A DNA stretch of 64,000 nt, from positions 186,001 to 250,000 of the forward strand of contig NZ_QOKV01000004.1 of the NCBI RefSeq assembly GCF_008365405.1. The letters are read 5' to 3'. The stretch comes from Azospirillum brasilense. Lineage in GTDB: Bacteria; Pseudomonadota; Alphaproteobacteria; Azospirillales; Azospirillaceae. Made by a program: the position numbers and the translations under genes. Below are positions 25,423 to 33,573 of the stretch, in pieces. Position 1 is the first letter of the stretch. Each line of letters starts with the position of its first letter. Under the pieces are notes generated by a model that saw only the letters and a program-made list of their open reading frames with translations, was not told where the DNA came from and did not search any database.

Positions 25423-25452
25423 GCTCCGAAAGGGCTCCGAAAGGGCTCCGAA
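25423..25452 (-). repeat. 11-bp tandem repeat in the hisQ ribosome-binding region
   Basis: The unit GCTCCGAAAGG (plus strand) occurs at 25423 and 25434, with a third, partial copy at 25445-25452. On the coding strand every unit holds CGGAGC, a possible Shine-Dalgarno core. The repeat directly precedes the hisQ start codon. Confidence 0.7.
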
Positions 25453-25509
25453 CCGGGTTCCCCTCCCCCCGCGACGGGGAAGAGGGGCATCCCTTCACAT
25501 GATGGCCGG

Positions 25510-26343
25510 TTACTTGATCGAGATGTCGTAGCCGAAGTGCTGGGTGCTCAGCTTCGTGATGGTGCCGTCCTGGTTGGCCTCGGCGATGGCCTTGTTGAAC
25601 AGCTCCTTCAGGTCGCCGTCGGCCTTGCGCAGGCCCACGCCCACGCCCTTGCCCAGCACGCCGCGCGCGAAGGCCGGGCCGAACAGGGTCATGTTGCCGG
25701 CGTCCGTCTTGATGATGGCGTCAACCGCCGAACGGTCGCCGAAGATGGCGTCGACGCGGCCGGCGGCCATGTCGATGCCGGCGTTGTCCAGCTTGTCGTA
25801 GGTGCGGACCGACACCTGCGGCAGAAGCTGCTCCATGAAATTCGCCTGGATGGTCGAGGTCTGGACGCCCACCGTCTTGCCCTTCAGCGCGTCGGCCAGG
25901 GCGGCGATGGCGGCCTTCGGGTCGTCCTTGGACAGGTCGTAGCGCTCGCCGGGGAAGGTCGCCTTGGTGAGCGGCGAGGCCTTCATGGTGCCGAACATCG
26001 ACGGCTCGGTGCCGTAGGGCCCGGCGAAGGCGATGACCTTCTCACGCTCGTCGGTGATCGACATCGCCGCCATGATGGCGTCGTACTTGCCCTGCTGGAT
26101 GGCCGGGATCATGCCGTCCCAATCCTGGGCGACGATCTCGCACTCGGCCTTCATCTTCTTGCAGAGTTCCATGGCGAGGTCCGGCTCGAAGCCGACCAGC
26201 TTGCCCGACGGGTCCGTCGCGTTCCAGGGGGCATAGGCGCCCTCGGTGGCGATGCGGATCTTCTTCCAGTCCTTGGCCTCGGCGGCGGTGCCGGCGACCG
26301 CCACGATGGCGCCGAGCGCCAGCGCCGCAACGATCTTCTTCAC
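25510..26343 (-). CDS. Periplasmic basic amino-acid binding protein (ArgT/HisJ type)
   Basis: This 277-residue solute-binding protein has a signal peptide ending TAAEA (about residues 1-23). The start of the mature protein reads KIRIATEGAYAPWNATDPSGKLVGFEPDLAMELCKKM, the typical family-3 binding-protein opening. Two cysteines (CKKMKAEC) match the small disulfide of LAO/His-binding proteins. It delivers Lys, Arg, Orn or His to the HisQMP complex; nopaline or octopine are alternatives. The gene lies between hisP and hisQ in one operon. Confidence 0.9.
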   Translation of the reverse strand: MKKIVAALALGAIVAVAGTAAEAKDWKKIRIATEGAYAPWNATDPSGKLVGFEPDLAMELCKKMKAECEIVAQDWDGMIPAIQQGKYDAIMAAMSITDEREKVIAFAGPYGTEPSMFGTMKASPLTKATFPGERYDLSKDDPKAAIAALADALKGKTVGVQTSTIQANFMEQLLPQVSVRTYDKLDNAGIDMAAGRVDAIFGDRSAVDAIIKTDAGNMTLFGPAFARGVLGKGVGVGLRKADGDLKELFNKAIAEANQDGTITKLSTQHFGYDISIK

Positions 26344-26464
26344 GGGAAAACCTCCTCTGTTCTGATGCCCTTATGGATGGCTCTTATGCTCGGGCAGGCT
26401 CTGAGGTTTACGGTTTTACAGCGCCAGTCAAGGGAATTGAGCGGGCCGTTCTCGCGCGACCGAT

Positions 26465-27271
26465 TCAGCCGCCGCCGGACAGGTGGCGCGACAGGAACTG
26501 TCGCACGCGGTCCGATTCCGGATTGACCAGAACCCGGTCGGGCGGTCCCCGCTCCTCGATCCGGCCCTGGTGGAGGAACACCACCTCCGACGCGACCTCG
26601 CGGGCGAAGCCCATCTCGTGCGTCACGAGAATCATGGTGTTGCCCTCCTCGGCGAGCTGGCGGATGACCAGCAGCACCTCGCCGACCAGCTCGGGGTCGA
26701 GCGCGGAGGTCGGCTCGTCGAACAGCATCACCTTGGGCTGCATGGCCAGCGCGCGGGCGATGGCGGCGCGCTGCTGCTGCCCGCCGGAAAGCTGCACCGG
26801 GTAGGACTCGGCCTTGGCCAGGATGCCCACCTTGTCCAGCAGCTTGCGGGCGCGGTCCACCGCCTCCGCCTTCGGGACGCCCAGCACATGGACCGGCGCC
26901 TCGATGACGTTCTCCAGGATGGTCATGTGGGTCCAGAGGTTGAAGCTCTGAAACACCATGCCCAACCGGGTGCGGATGCGGTCCACCTGCCGGGAATCGG
27001 CGGGGACGGTCTGGCCGCCGCGCGCCTTCTTCAGGCCGATGGCCTCGCCGCCGATGACGATCCGCCCCTCGTCCGGCACCTCCAGCATGTTGATGCAGCG
27101 CAGAAGCGTGCTCTTGCCGGAGCCGGAGGAGCCGATCAGCGTGATGACGTCGCCTTCGCGCGCGGTCAGGGAGACGCCCTTCAGCACCTCCAGCGGGCCG
27201 AAGCGCTTGTGGACATTCTCGACGAGGACGGCTTCGGGGGCGTGGGGATTCGTGGGCGGGTGTCGGTGCAT
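26465..27271 (-). CDS. hisP: Basic amino-acid ABC transporter ATP-binding protein (HisP type)
   Basis: This 268-residue ATPase drives the importer encoded downstream. Walker A is GSSGSGKS, the Q-loop is MVFQSFNLW, the signature is LSGGQQQR, Walker B is VMLFDEPTSALD, and the H-loop is LVTHEMGFAREV, all typical of HisP/GlnQ. The ATG at 27271 is chosen; a longer open frame to 27418 looks non-coding. It is the first gene of the operon, 121 bp ahead of the binding-protein gene. Confidence 0.92.
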   Translation of the reverse strand: MHRHPPTNPHAPEAVLVENVHKRFGPLEVLKGVSLTAREGDVITLIGSSGSGKSTLLRCINMLEVPDEGRIVIGGEAIGLKKARGGQTVPADSRQVDRIRTRLGMVFQSFNLWTHMTILENVIEAPVHVLGVPKAEAVDRARKLLDKVGILAKAESYPVQLSGGQQQRAAIARALAMQPKVMLFDEPTSALDPELVGEVLLVIRQLAEEGNTMILVTHEMGFAREVASEVVFLHQGRIEERGPPDRVLVNPESDRVRQFLSRHLSGGG

Positions 27272-27415
27272 GCGGAGCTTGTCGGCGGGGAGCGGTCTGG
27301 ACCGGCCAACCATGGACGGTGCCGCTAGGCTAGACCGCCGGACAAACTCCCGCAACGCGGATTTTACAGGCCTCGGGGCAACCGCGCGGCGGGGGAAGCC
27401 GGCGGGTTTTCTCAA

Positions 27416-27471
27416 CACAGAGACACGGAGACACAGAGGTCCATAAATCTCCGTGCCTCCGTGTCTCTGTG
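27416..27471. repeat. Perfect 15-bp inverted repeat rich in CACAGAGACACGGAG
   Basis: Arms 27416-27430 and 27457-27471 are perfect reverse complements around a 26-nt centre that itself carries related ACACAGAGG and CTCCGTG pieces. The arm, read as protein, gives NTETRRHR, a tail that I recall from many spurious proteins in other genomes, so it looks like a dispersed bacterial repeat. It may also act as a terminator in this 215-bp gap. Confidence 0.6.
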
Positions 27472-27486
27472 GTTAACCTTCCCCGC

Positions 27487-29166
27487 TCACCACAGCATCA
27501 GCACCAGAAGCTGCGGCGCCAGGATGCGCAGGCACATGGCCAGCGGGTAGACGGTGGCGTAGGCCAGCGCCGGCGCCTCCGACGCGACCACCGCGTTGGC
27601 GTAGGCGAGGCCCGGCGGGTTGGTCTGCGCCCCGGCCAGCACGCCGCAGATGCTGAGGAAGTTCAGCTTCATCACGCCACGGGCCAGCAGCCCGGTCAGC
27701 AGCAGCGGCACCAGCGTGACCAGCACGCCCCAGGCCATCCAGGGCAGCCCGGCGCCGCTCGCCATCGTCTCGACGAAGCGGTCGCCCGACGCGATGCCCA
27801 GAACGGCGAGGAACAGGACGATGCCGATCTCGCGCAGGGCGAGGTTGGCGGCGGGCGGCATGAACCAGACCAGCGGCCCGATGTGGCCGATGCGCGCCAG
27901 CACGATGGCGACGATCAGCGGCCCGCCGGCCATGCCCAGCCGCAAGGGCGCCGGCATGCCCGGCAGGAACAGCGGGATGGCCCCCAGCAGCGCCCCCAGC
28001 GTGATGCCGACGAAGACCGGGATCATCTCCACCGTCTGCAGCCGCCGTTCGGAGTTGCCGATGATGCAGGCGGCCGCCTTGAGGTCGTCGGGCTTGCCGA
28101 TCACCGTCAGGATGTCGCCGAACTGCAGCTTCAGCGCGGCGTTGGGCACCAGCTCCACGCCGGCGCGGTTGACCCGGCTGACCACCACGTCGCACGCCCC
28201 CTTGAGGTTCAGCGCGGCGATGGACCTGCCCAGCACCGGGTTGGCGGTGACGACGATGCGCTCCCACCGCAGGTCGCTGCCCTTGGTGGTCAGCCGGACG
28301 TCGGCCTCCCGCCCCATCAGCAGGCGGACCTGCTCCAGCTTCGGGCGCGGGCCGACCACGTGCAGCACGTCGCCCTCCTCCAGCCGCGTGTCCTCGCCGG
28401 GCACGCGGAGCTGGCCGCCGCGCAGCAGCCGCGACGCGCAGACCCCCAGGCTCGGCAGCAGGGTCAGGTCGCCCAGCCGCACCCCGCGCAGGGCCGGGTT
28501 GGTGACGGCGATGTCCATGGTGTCGAGCGCCGCGACCTCGGCGCGCCGGGCGGCCTCGAAGGCCCTGGCCTCCTCCTGCGGGTCGATGCGGAAGGCGATC
28601 CGCACCACCGCCATGGCCAGCAGGTTGCCGGCGATGCCGAAGGGATAGGTGACGGCGAAGGCCAGCCCCGGCAGGGCCATCACCGCGGCGTCGGCCCCGA
28701 CCTCCTTCAGCACCTGCTGCGAGGCGGCCAGCGCCGGGGCGTTGGTCACCCCGCCCGCGAAGACGCCGAGGCCGGAGCCCAGCGGCACGAGGTCGAACAG
28801 CACCAGGATCGCGGTCAGCAGGATGCTCGACCCCACCATCAGCAGCGCCAGCCCGTTCAGCGCCAGCCCGGACTTCTTCAACGCCGCGAAGAAGCCGGGG
28901 CCGACCTGGATGCCGATGGTGTAGACGAACAGGATCAGGCCGAAGTCGCGGATGAACTCCATCATCTCGGCGTTCAGCGTCACCCCCGCCTGCTTGGCGA
29001 AGTGGCCGACCGCGATGCCTGCGAACAGCACGCCGCCGATGCCCAGCCCCACGCCGCGCAGCCGTATGTGGCCGAGCGCCAGCCCAAGGGCCGAAGTGAT
29101 GCCCAGCATGAACACCACGCGCGCGATCGGCGGCATGGCCAGGAAGAGGTCGATGAGCGCGTGCAT
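27487..29166 (-). CDS. AspT/YidE-YbjL family transporter, copy 1
   Basis: This 559-residue inner-membrane protein is built as a membrane half (about 1-175), two cytoplasmic TrkA-C (RCK-C) domains (about 205-370) and a second membrane half. The repeated signatures GGVTNAPALAASQ and GAQTNPPGLAYANAVVASEAPALAYATVYPL belong to the aspartate:alanine exchanger family. The transported solute is not known; anionic amino acids or dicarboxylates are likely. It lies directly downstream of a paralogue of exactly the same length. Confidence 0.87.
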   Translation of the reverse strand: MHALIDLFLAMPPIARVVFMLGITSALGLALGHIRLRGVGLGIGGVLFAGIAVGHFAKQAGVTLNAEMMEFIRDFGLILFVYTIGIQVGPGFFAALKKSGLALNGLALLMVGSSILLTAILVLFDLVPLGSGLGVFAGGVTNAPALAASQQVLKEVGADAAVMALPGLAFAVTYPFGIAGNLLAMAVVRIAFRIDPQEEARAFEAARRAEVAALDTMDIAVTNPALRGVRLGDLTLLPSLGVCASRLLRGGQLRVPGEDTRLEEGDVLHVVGPRPKLEQVRLLMGREADVRLTTKGSDLRWERIVVTANPVLGRSIAALNLKGACDVVVSRVNRAGVELVPNAALKLQFGDILTVIGKPDDLKAAACIIGNSERRLQTVEMIPVFVGITLGALLGAIPLFLPGMPAPLRLGMAGGPLIVAIVLARIGHIGPLVWFMPPAANLALREIGIVLFLAVLGIASGDRFVETMASGAGLPWMAWGVLVTLVPLLLTGLLARGVMKLNFLSICGVLAGAQTNPPGLAYANAVVASEAPALAYATVYPLAMCLRILAPQLLVLMLW

Positions 29167-29237
29167 GGCCGCGTCTCCTCACGCGAGGACAGACCGCCCG
29201 CCGATCCCGCGGGAAGCGCTCCCGCAGGGGCACCCCC

Positions 29238-30917
29238 TTACCAGAGGAACAGGACGATCAACTGCGGCGCAAGGATACGCAGAAACATAACCATAGGGTA
29301 AACAGTGGCATAGGCGAGGGCGGGAGCCTCCGATGCGCTCATTGCGTTTGCAAATGCGAGCGCGGGCGGGTCCGTCATGCTGCCGGACAGTAGGCCGCAG
29401 ATCGTCAGGTAGTTCTGGCGGGCGAAGGCCCGCGCGACGAAGCCGACGACCAGCAGCGGGATCAGCGTCACCAGCACGCCGCAGCCGATCCACAGCAGCC
29501 CGTCGCCGTGCACCAGAGTCTCCACGAAACGGTCGCCGGACATCAGCCCGACCACCGCCAGGAACAGGACGATGCCGATCTCGCGCAGGGCCATGTTGGC
29601 GGCGGGCGGCATGAACCAGACCAGCGGCCCGATGTGGCCGATGCGCGCCAGCAGGATCGCCGCCACCAGCGGCCCGCCGGCCAGACCCAGCTTCAGCGGC
29701 GCCGGCATCCCCGGAATGTAGAAGGGGATGGAGCCGAGCAGCACGCCGAGCAGGATGCCGATGAAGACCGGCACGAACTCCACCTGCTGAAGCCGCCGCG
29801 CCGAGTTGCCCATCAGCGCCGCCACCCGCTGGAGGTCCGACGGCTTGCCGATGGCGGTCAGGATGTCGCCGAACTGGAGGTGCAGCGCCGGGCTCGGCAC
29901 CAGCTCCACGCCGGCGCGGTTGACCCGGCTGACCACCACGTCGTAGGCGTCGGCGAGGTCGAGCTGGCCGATGGCCTTGCCCAGCACATGCTCGCTGGTG
30001 ACGACCAGCCGGTCCCAGCGCATGTCGGTGCCCTTGGTGGTCAGGGTGACCTCCGCGGCCTCGCCGAGCAGCCGCTTCGTCGCTTCCAGCTTCACCCGCG
30101 GCCCGACCAGATGCACGACGTCGCCGGCGCGCAGGCAGGTGTCCGGGTGCGGCACCTGGAGCCGCCCCTCGCGCAGCAGGCGGGACACCATCACCCCCTG
30201 ATCACCGAACAGCGCCATCTCGTGCAGCGGCAGCCCCATCGCCGCGCGGTTGCGCACGGCGACGTCCAGCGTCTCCAGCGTCTCCACCTGGGCGCGGCGC
30301 TTGCGTTCGAAGGCCTCGGCCTCCGCCGCCGGGTCGATGCGGAAGACGACGCGGATCATCCCCATGGTGATGAGGATGCCGACGATGCCGAAGGGATAGG
30401 CGACGGCGTAGCCGAGGCTGGGCGTGTTGATCTCCGCCGCCGAGGCCCCGACCTCGCGCAGCATCTCCTGGGCCGCACCCAGCGACGGCGTGTTGGTGAC
30501 GGCGCCGGAGAAGATGCCGAGCACCGCCGGCAGCGGCACTCCGCCGATCTCGTGGATCGCCACCGCCACCAGCACCCCCAGCCCGACCAGCGAGGCGGCC
30601 AGCAGGTTCAGCGTCAGGCCCGACTTCTTCAGGGCGGCGAAGAAGCCGGGGCCGACCTGCACGCCGATGGTGTAGACGAACAGGATCAGCCCGAACTCCC
30701 GCATGAAATGCAGGACGTGATGGTCGAAGGTCAGGCCGAACGCCTTGGCGACGTGCCCCGCGGCGATGCCGGCGAACAGCACCCCGCCGATGCCCAGGCC
30801 CACGCCGCGCAGCTTGATCTGCCCCAGCGCCAGCCCCGACGCCGCCACCACGCTGAGCATCAGCATGATGCGGGCAATGTCGGGAAGGCCGTTGAACAGG
30901 TCGATCAGCACGGTCAT
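29238..30917 (-). CDS. AspT/YidE-YbjL family transporter, copy 2
   Basis: This paralogue of the downstream gene also has 559 residues and the same layout of two membrane halves around two TrkA-C domains. Motifs are GAVTNTPSLGAAQ and GSMTDPPALAFANAMSASEAPALAYATVYPM. The pair differs in the pore motif (TDPP versus TNPP), which could mean a different substrate or hetero-oligomers. The ATG at 30917 is chosen to match the paralogue; the frame stays open upstream to 31019. It is 71 bp upstream of copy 1 and probably co-transcribed with it. Confidence 0.87.
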   Translation of the reverse strand: MTVLIDLFNGLPDIARIMLMLSVVAASGLALGQIKLRGVGLGIGGVLFAGIAAGHVAKAFGLTFDHHVLHFMREFGLILFVYTIGVQVGPGFFAALKKSGLTLNLLAASLVGLGVLVAVAIHEIGGVPLPAVLGIFSGAVTNTPSLGAAQEMLREVGASAAEINTPSLGYAVAYPFGIVGILITMGMIRVVFRIDPAAEAEAFERKRRAQVETLETLDVAVRNRAAMGLPLHEMALFGDQGVMVSRLLREGRLQVPHPDTCLRAGDVVHLVGPRVKLEATKRLLGEAAEVTLTTKGTDMRWDRLVVTSEHVLGKAIGQLDLADAYDVVVSRVNRAGVELVPSPALHLQFGDILTAIGKPSDLQRVAALMGNSARRLQQVEFVPVFIGILLGVLLGSIPFYIPGMPAPLKLGLAGGPLVAAILLARIGHIGPLVWFMPPAANMALREIGIVLFLAVVGLMSGDRFVETLVHGDGLLWIGCGVLVTLIPLLVVGFVARAFARQNYLTICGLLSGSMTDPPALAFANAMSASEAPALAYATVYPMVMFLRILAPQLIVLFLW

Positions 30918-31173
30918 GGAAGGCACCCGGTCCGGTTGAGCATTGAGGTAGCGAAGGCGCCTATGAATGCCCGCTCCGCTCCGCCTCGGCAATGCCCTGG
31001 AGTGAGAAGGGACATTCATCGGATCAAAATTTCGCCACTTTCTGGCCCTAAACCGGAGGAAGCCTTACGGCATCAAGTGGCTGGCCGGACCCGTGAACCC
31101 CTGCGGCCCGGCCCCTAAGCGACGATCAGGGCTCCGGTTTTCCGGCGCCCCCAGCCAGGCCCCGGCTGGATCG
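30918..31173. other. Non-coding gap upstream of ccmA, possible small RNA region
   Basis: The 381-bp gap between the divergent transporter and ccmA has no convincing reading frame. It contains an imperfect inverted repeat ATGAATGCCC / GGGACATTCAT (about 30961-31018), and its right end is an intrinsic terminator pointing to the plus strand. No plus-strand gene ends here, so a small RNA or a ccm leader/attenuator is possible. No known RNA family was recognised. Confidence 0.35.
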
Positions 31174-31216
31174 ACGGCCATCGCAAGAACCCCCTTGCGA
31201 TGGCCGTTTCTTTTTT
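31174..31216 (+). terminator. Orphan intrinsic terminator upstream of ccmA
   Basis: A perfect 14-bp stem (31174-31187 with 31194-31207) has a 6-nt loop and is followed by TTCTTTTTT. GGCCGTTTCTTTTT is repeated a few bases further on. No plus-strand gene ends before it. Confidence 0.85.
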
Positions 31217-31298
31217 GGGGCCGTTTCTTTTTGGCACCCGGACGGGCTGTGCTATAGCTCCCCCCGCCCCGTCCACCGCAAGAGCCCTGCCCGTCGCC

Positions 31299-32003
31299 AT
31301 GCCCGTTTTCGCCGGTTCCGCGCTGACCTGCCTCCGTGGCGACCGGCTGGTCTTCACCGGGTTGGACTTCCGGATCGCGCCGGGGGAGGCGCTGTTCCTG
31401 CTCGGCCCCAACGGCAGCGGCAAGTCCAGCCTGCTGCGCGTCATGGCCGGGCTGCTCAAGCCGATTCGCGGCCGGCTCTCCTGGGACGATGTGGCGGTCT
31501 CCGACGATCCCGACGGCCACCGCGGCCGCATCCACTATGTCGGCCATCTCGACGCGGTGAAGCCGGTGCTGAGCGCGGTGGAGAACCTGTCCTTCTGGGC
31601 CACGCTGGGCGGCGCCGCCGACCCGCGGGGCAACGCGTTGAAGGCGCTGGACCGGCTGGGCGTGCCGCACATCGCCAACGTGCCGGGGCGCTACCTGTCG
31701 GCGGGGCAGAAGCGGCGCCTGAACCTCGCCCGCATCATCGCCGCCCCCGCCGCCCTGTGGCTGCTCGACGAACCGACCGTGGCGCTCGACCGCGCGGCGA
31801 TCGCCCTGTTCGAGGAGATCATCGCGGAGCATCGGGCCGGCGGCGGCATGGTCGCCGTCTCCACCCATGTGGACATCGCCATGCCCGGCGCCGGGGAACT
31901 GCACCTCGACGAGTTCACCCCCGTCCCCCACGACGAGGACGATGGGGGCGAGGACGATGGGGGCGAGGACGACGAGGTTTTGGAAGAGGAGGACGCGTCG
32001 TGA
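31299..32003 (+). CDS. ccmA: Cytochrome c maturation ATP-binding protein CcmA
   Basis: CcmA is the ATPase that, with CcmB, CcmC and CcmD, releases holo-CcmE for heme delivery to c-type cytochromes. The 234-residue protein has Walker A GPNGSGKSS, a signature-like LSAGQKRRLNLAR and Walker B WLLDEPTVALD. The C-terminus carries an unusual acidic tail of about 25 residues (DEDDGGEDDGGEDDE), coded by a 15-bp direct repeat. The ATG at 31299 is chosen; the frame is open upstream to 31200. GTG of ccmB overlaps the stop. Confidence 0.92.
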   Translation: MPVFAGSALTCLRGDRLVFTGLDFRIAPGEALFLLGPNGSGKSSLLRVMAGLLKPIRGRLSWDDVAVSDDPDGHRGRIHYVGHLDAVKPVLSAVENLSFWATLGGAADPRGNALKALDRLGVPHIANVPGRYLSAGQKRRLNLARIIAAPAALWLLDEPTVALDRAAIALFEEIIAEHRAGGGMVAVSTHVDIAMPGAGELHLDEFTPVPHDEDDGGEDDGGEDDEVLEEEDAS

Positions 32004-32665
32004 CCCGCTTCCTGCGCCTGATCGGGCGCGACCTGCGGCTGGCGCTGCGCCAGGGGTCGGACGCCAGCATCGCCGTGATGTTCTTCGTTCTGTGCGTGGT
32101 GCTGTTCCCCTTCGGCGTCGGGCCGGAGCCGAACATCCTCGCCCGCATCGCCGCCGGGGTGATCTGGGTGGCGGCCCTGCTCGCCTCGCTGCTGTCGCTG
32201 GAGCGCCTGTTCCAGAACGACTACGAGGACGGCTCGCTGGAGCTGCTGTCGCTGTCCACCCTGCCGATGGAGGCGGTGGTGCTGGCCAAGACGCTGGCCC
32301 ACTGGCTGGTGACCGGCCTTCCGCTGATCGCCGCCGCCCCGCTTCTGGCGCTGCTGCTGAACATGGACGCGGAGGGCTTCGGGGTGCTGGTGCTGACCCT
32401 GCTGGTCGGCACCCCGATCCTCAGCCTGATCGGCAGCATCGGGGCCGCGCTGACGCTGGGCGCCCGGCGCGGCGGCGTGCTGCTGTCGCTGCTGATCCTG
32501 CCGCTCTACATCCCCGTGCTGATCTTCGGCGCCGGGGCCATCGACGCCGCGCTGAACGGCCTGACCCCACGCCCGCATCTGCTGCTGCTGGGCGGCCTTC
32601 TGGCCGGCGCCCTGCCGCTCGCCCCCTGGGCCAGCGCCGCCGCCCTGCGTCAGGCGGTTGAATAA
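32000..32665 (+). CDS. ccmB: Heme exporter membrane protein CcmB
   Basis: This 221-residue inner-membrane subunit has six hydrophobic segments, and works with CcmA as the ABC module of system I cytochrome c maturation. FQNDYEDGSLELLSLSTLP is the conserved cytoplasmic motif. The GTG start overlaps the ccmA stop (GTGA). The usual next gene, ccmC, is displaced 905 bp downstream by an antisense toxin-antitoxin pair. Confidence 0.93.
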   Translation: MTRFLRLIGRDLRLALRQGSDASIAVMFFVLCVVLFPFGVGPEPNILARIAAGVIWVAALLASLLSLERLFQNDYEDGSLELLSLSTLPMEAVVLAKTLAHWLVTGLPLIAAAPLLALLLNMDAEGFGVLVLTLLVGTPILSLIGSIGAALTLGARRGGVLLSLLILPLYIPVLIFGAGAIDAALNGLTPRPHLLLLGGLLAGALPLAPWASAAALRQAVE

Positions 32666-32668
32666 GCA

Positions 32669-33103
32669 TTACGCAAGCGCGTTCAAAGCGATGACGCTGC
32701 CCGCAAGAGCCGGAAACCGCTGAGCGACGCCAGCGAAGCGAAGGTCGGCCGTTATGACGGGCACACCGGTTTGCCGCGCAAGCGCGAGATACAAACAATC
32801 GTAAACCGGGTGATTCACCTCAGCGGACAGGCGGCAGGCGTGATCGACCAGATCGAAGTCCCGCATCCATGCAAATGGTCCGGATCGCAGAACGGCCAGA
32901 GCCGCCATGGCGGTGTCCTGGCCTATCTCCCCTCGCCTTTGATGCTTCCAGAGAATGTTGGCGCATTCCACAAGAAGAAGATCGGGGGCGAACAAGGTTC
33001 GCCCAAGACCGACAGCCTTCGCCTTGTCGCTGTCCTCTTCCGCGACGACCCATTTCACCACCAGGCTGGCATCGGCGACGATGGACGACGGCAGGCGCTT
33101 CAT
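32669..33103 (-). CDS. vapC: PIN-domain toxin, VapC family
   Basis: This is a probable Mg2+-dependent ribonuclease of 144 residues. PIN-domain acidic residues are seen in VADASLVVKW (D11), LLLVECANILWK, the YDCLYLALA segment and VITADLRF. The start overlaps the antitoxin stop as ATGA, so antitoxin is made first. The RNA target is unknown. It ends 3 bp past the ccmB stop on the opposite strand. Confidence 0.88.
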   Translation of the reverse strand: MKRLPSSIVADASLVVKWVVAEEDSDKAKAVGLGRTLFAPDLLLVECANILWKHQRRGEIGQDTAMAALAVLRSGPFAWMRDFDLVDHACRLSAEVNHPVYDCLYLALARQTGVPVITADLRFAGVAQRFPALAGSVIALNALA

Positions 33104-33354
33104 GGCTCGCCGAGCCGCTGCGACCGCTCCTCCCGCATCTCGGCGGAAATCACACCGCTGTCGGAAACGACGCTCCCCCCGAAGCTGGCCCGAAGCCGGT
33201 CCGCGCGCTCCCAGAAATCCTCATGGCTCCGGCGGACGGATTGGGCCAGCGTTTCGCGCACCTCCTCCTCCAGAGACCGGCCGGCGGCGCTGGCGCGGTC
33301 GGTCAGAGCCTTCAGAACCGAATCGTCGATGTCGCGCACGGTGATCATGCCCAT
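33100..33354 (-). CDS. vapB: FitA/VapB-like ribbon-helix-helix antitoxin
   Basis: This 84-residue antitoxin has an N-terminal ribbon-helix-helix (MITVRDIDDSVLKALTDRAS and EEEVRETL) for DNA binding and self-repression, and a C-terminal toxin-binding tail. The ATG at 33354 has GAGGG 6 bp upstream; an ATG at 33348 is the alternative. It is coupled to vapC. The pair lies antisense inside the ccm cluster. Confidence 0.83.
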   Translation of the reverse strand: MGMITVRDIDDSVLKALTDRASAAGRSLEEEVRETLAQSVRRSHEDFWERADRLRASFGGSVVSDSGVISAEMREERSQRLGEP

Positions 33355-33560
33355 GGCAGGCCCTCGGACTTTTTTGCCCATCCCACACCAACGTAGCATG
33401 GAAAGGCCGCGTCAACCCGTCGTACCGTCAGTGCGACAGGCCGCCGCACCGTCCTGAAAACACCACGGTGTGCGGCCATGTTTCCTGACCAAGATCAAGG
33501 CGAAACCCCTCGCGCTGGGGCATCACTGAGCTTATATCGTCCGCAGCACGACCAGAGGCC

Positions 33561-33573
33561 CATAGGTCCTATG
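33561..33573. promoter_or_regulatory. ccmC: Palindrome spanning the ccmC start codon
   Basis: CATAGG-T-CCTATG is a perfect palindrome whose last three bases are the ccmC start codon. It may be an operator or a small RNA hairpin, or chance. Confidence 0.25.

Noticed and set aside
27469..29301. 610-codon plus-strand frame opposite the AspT-family genes
   Set aside because: Low-complexity His/Gln/Arg translation typical of antisense frames in GC-rich DNA. The minus frame has membrane helices and family motifs.
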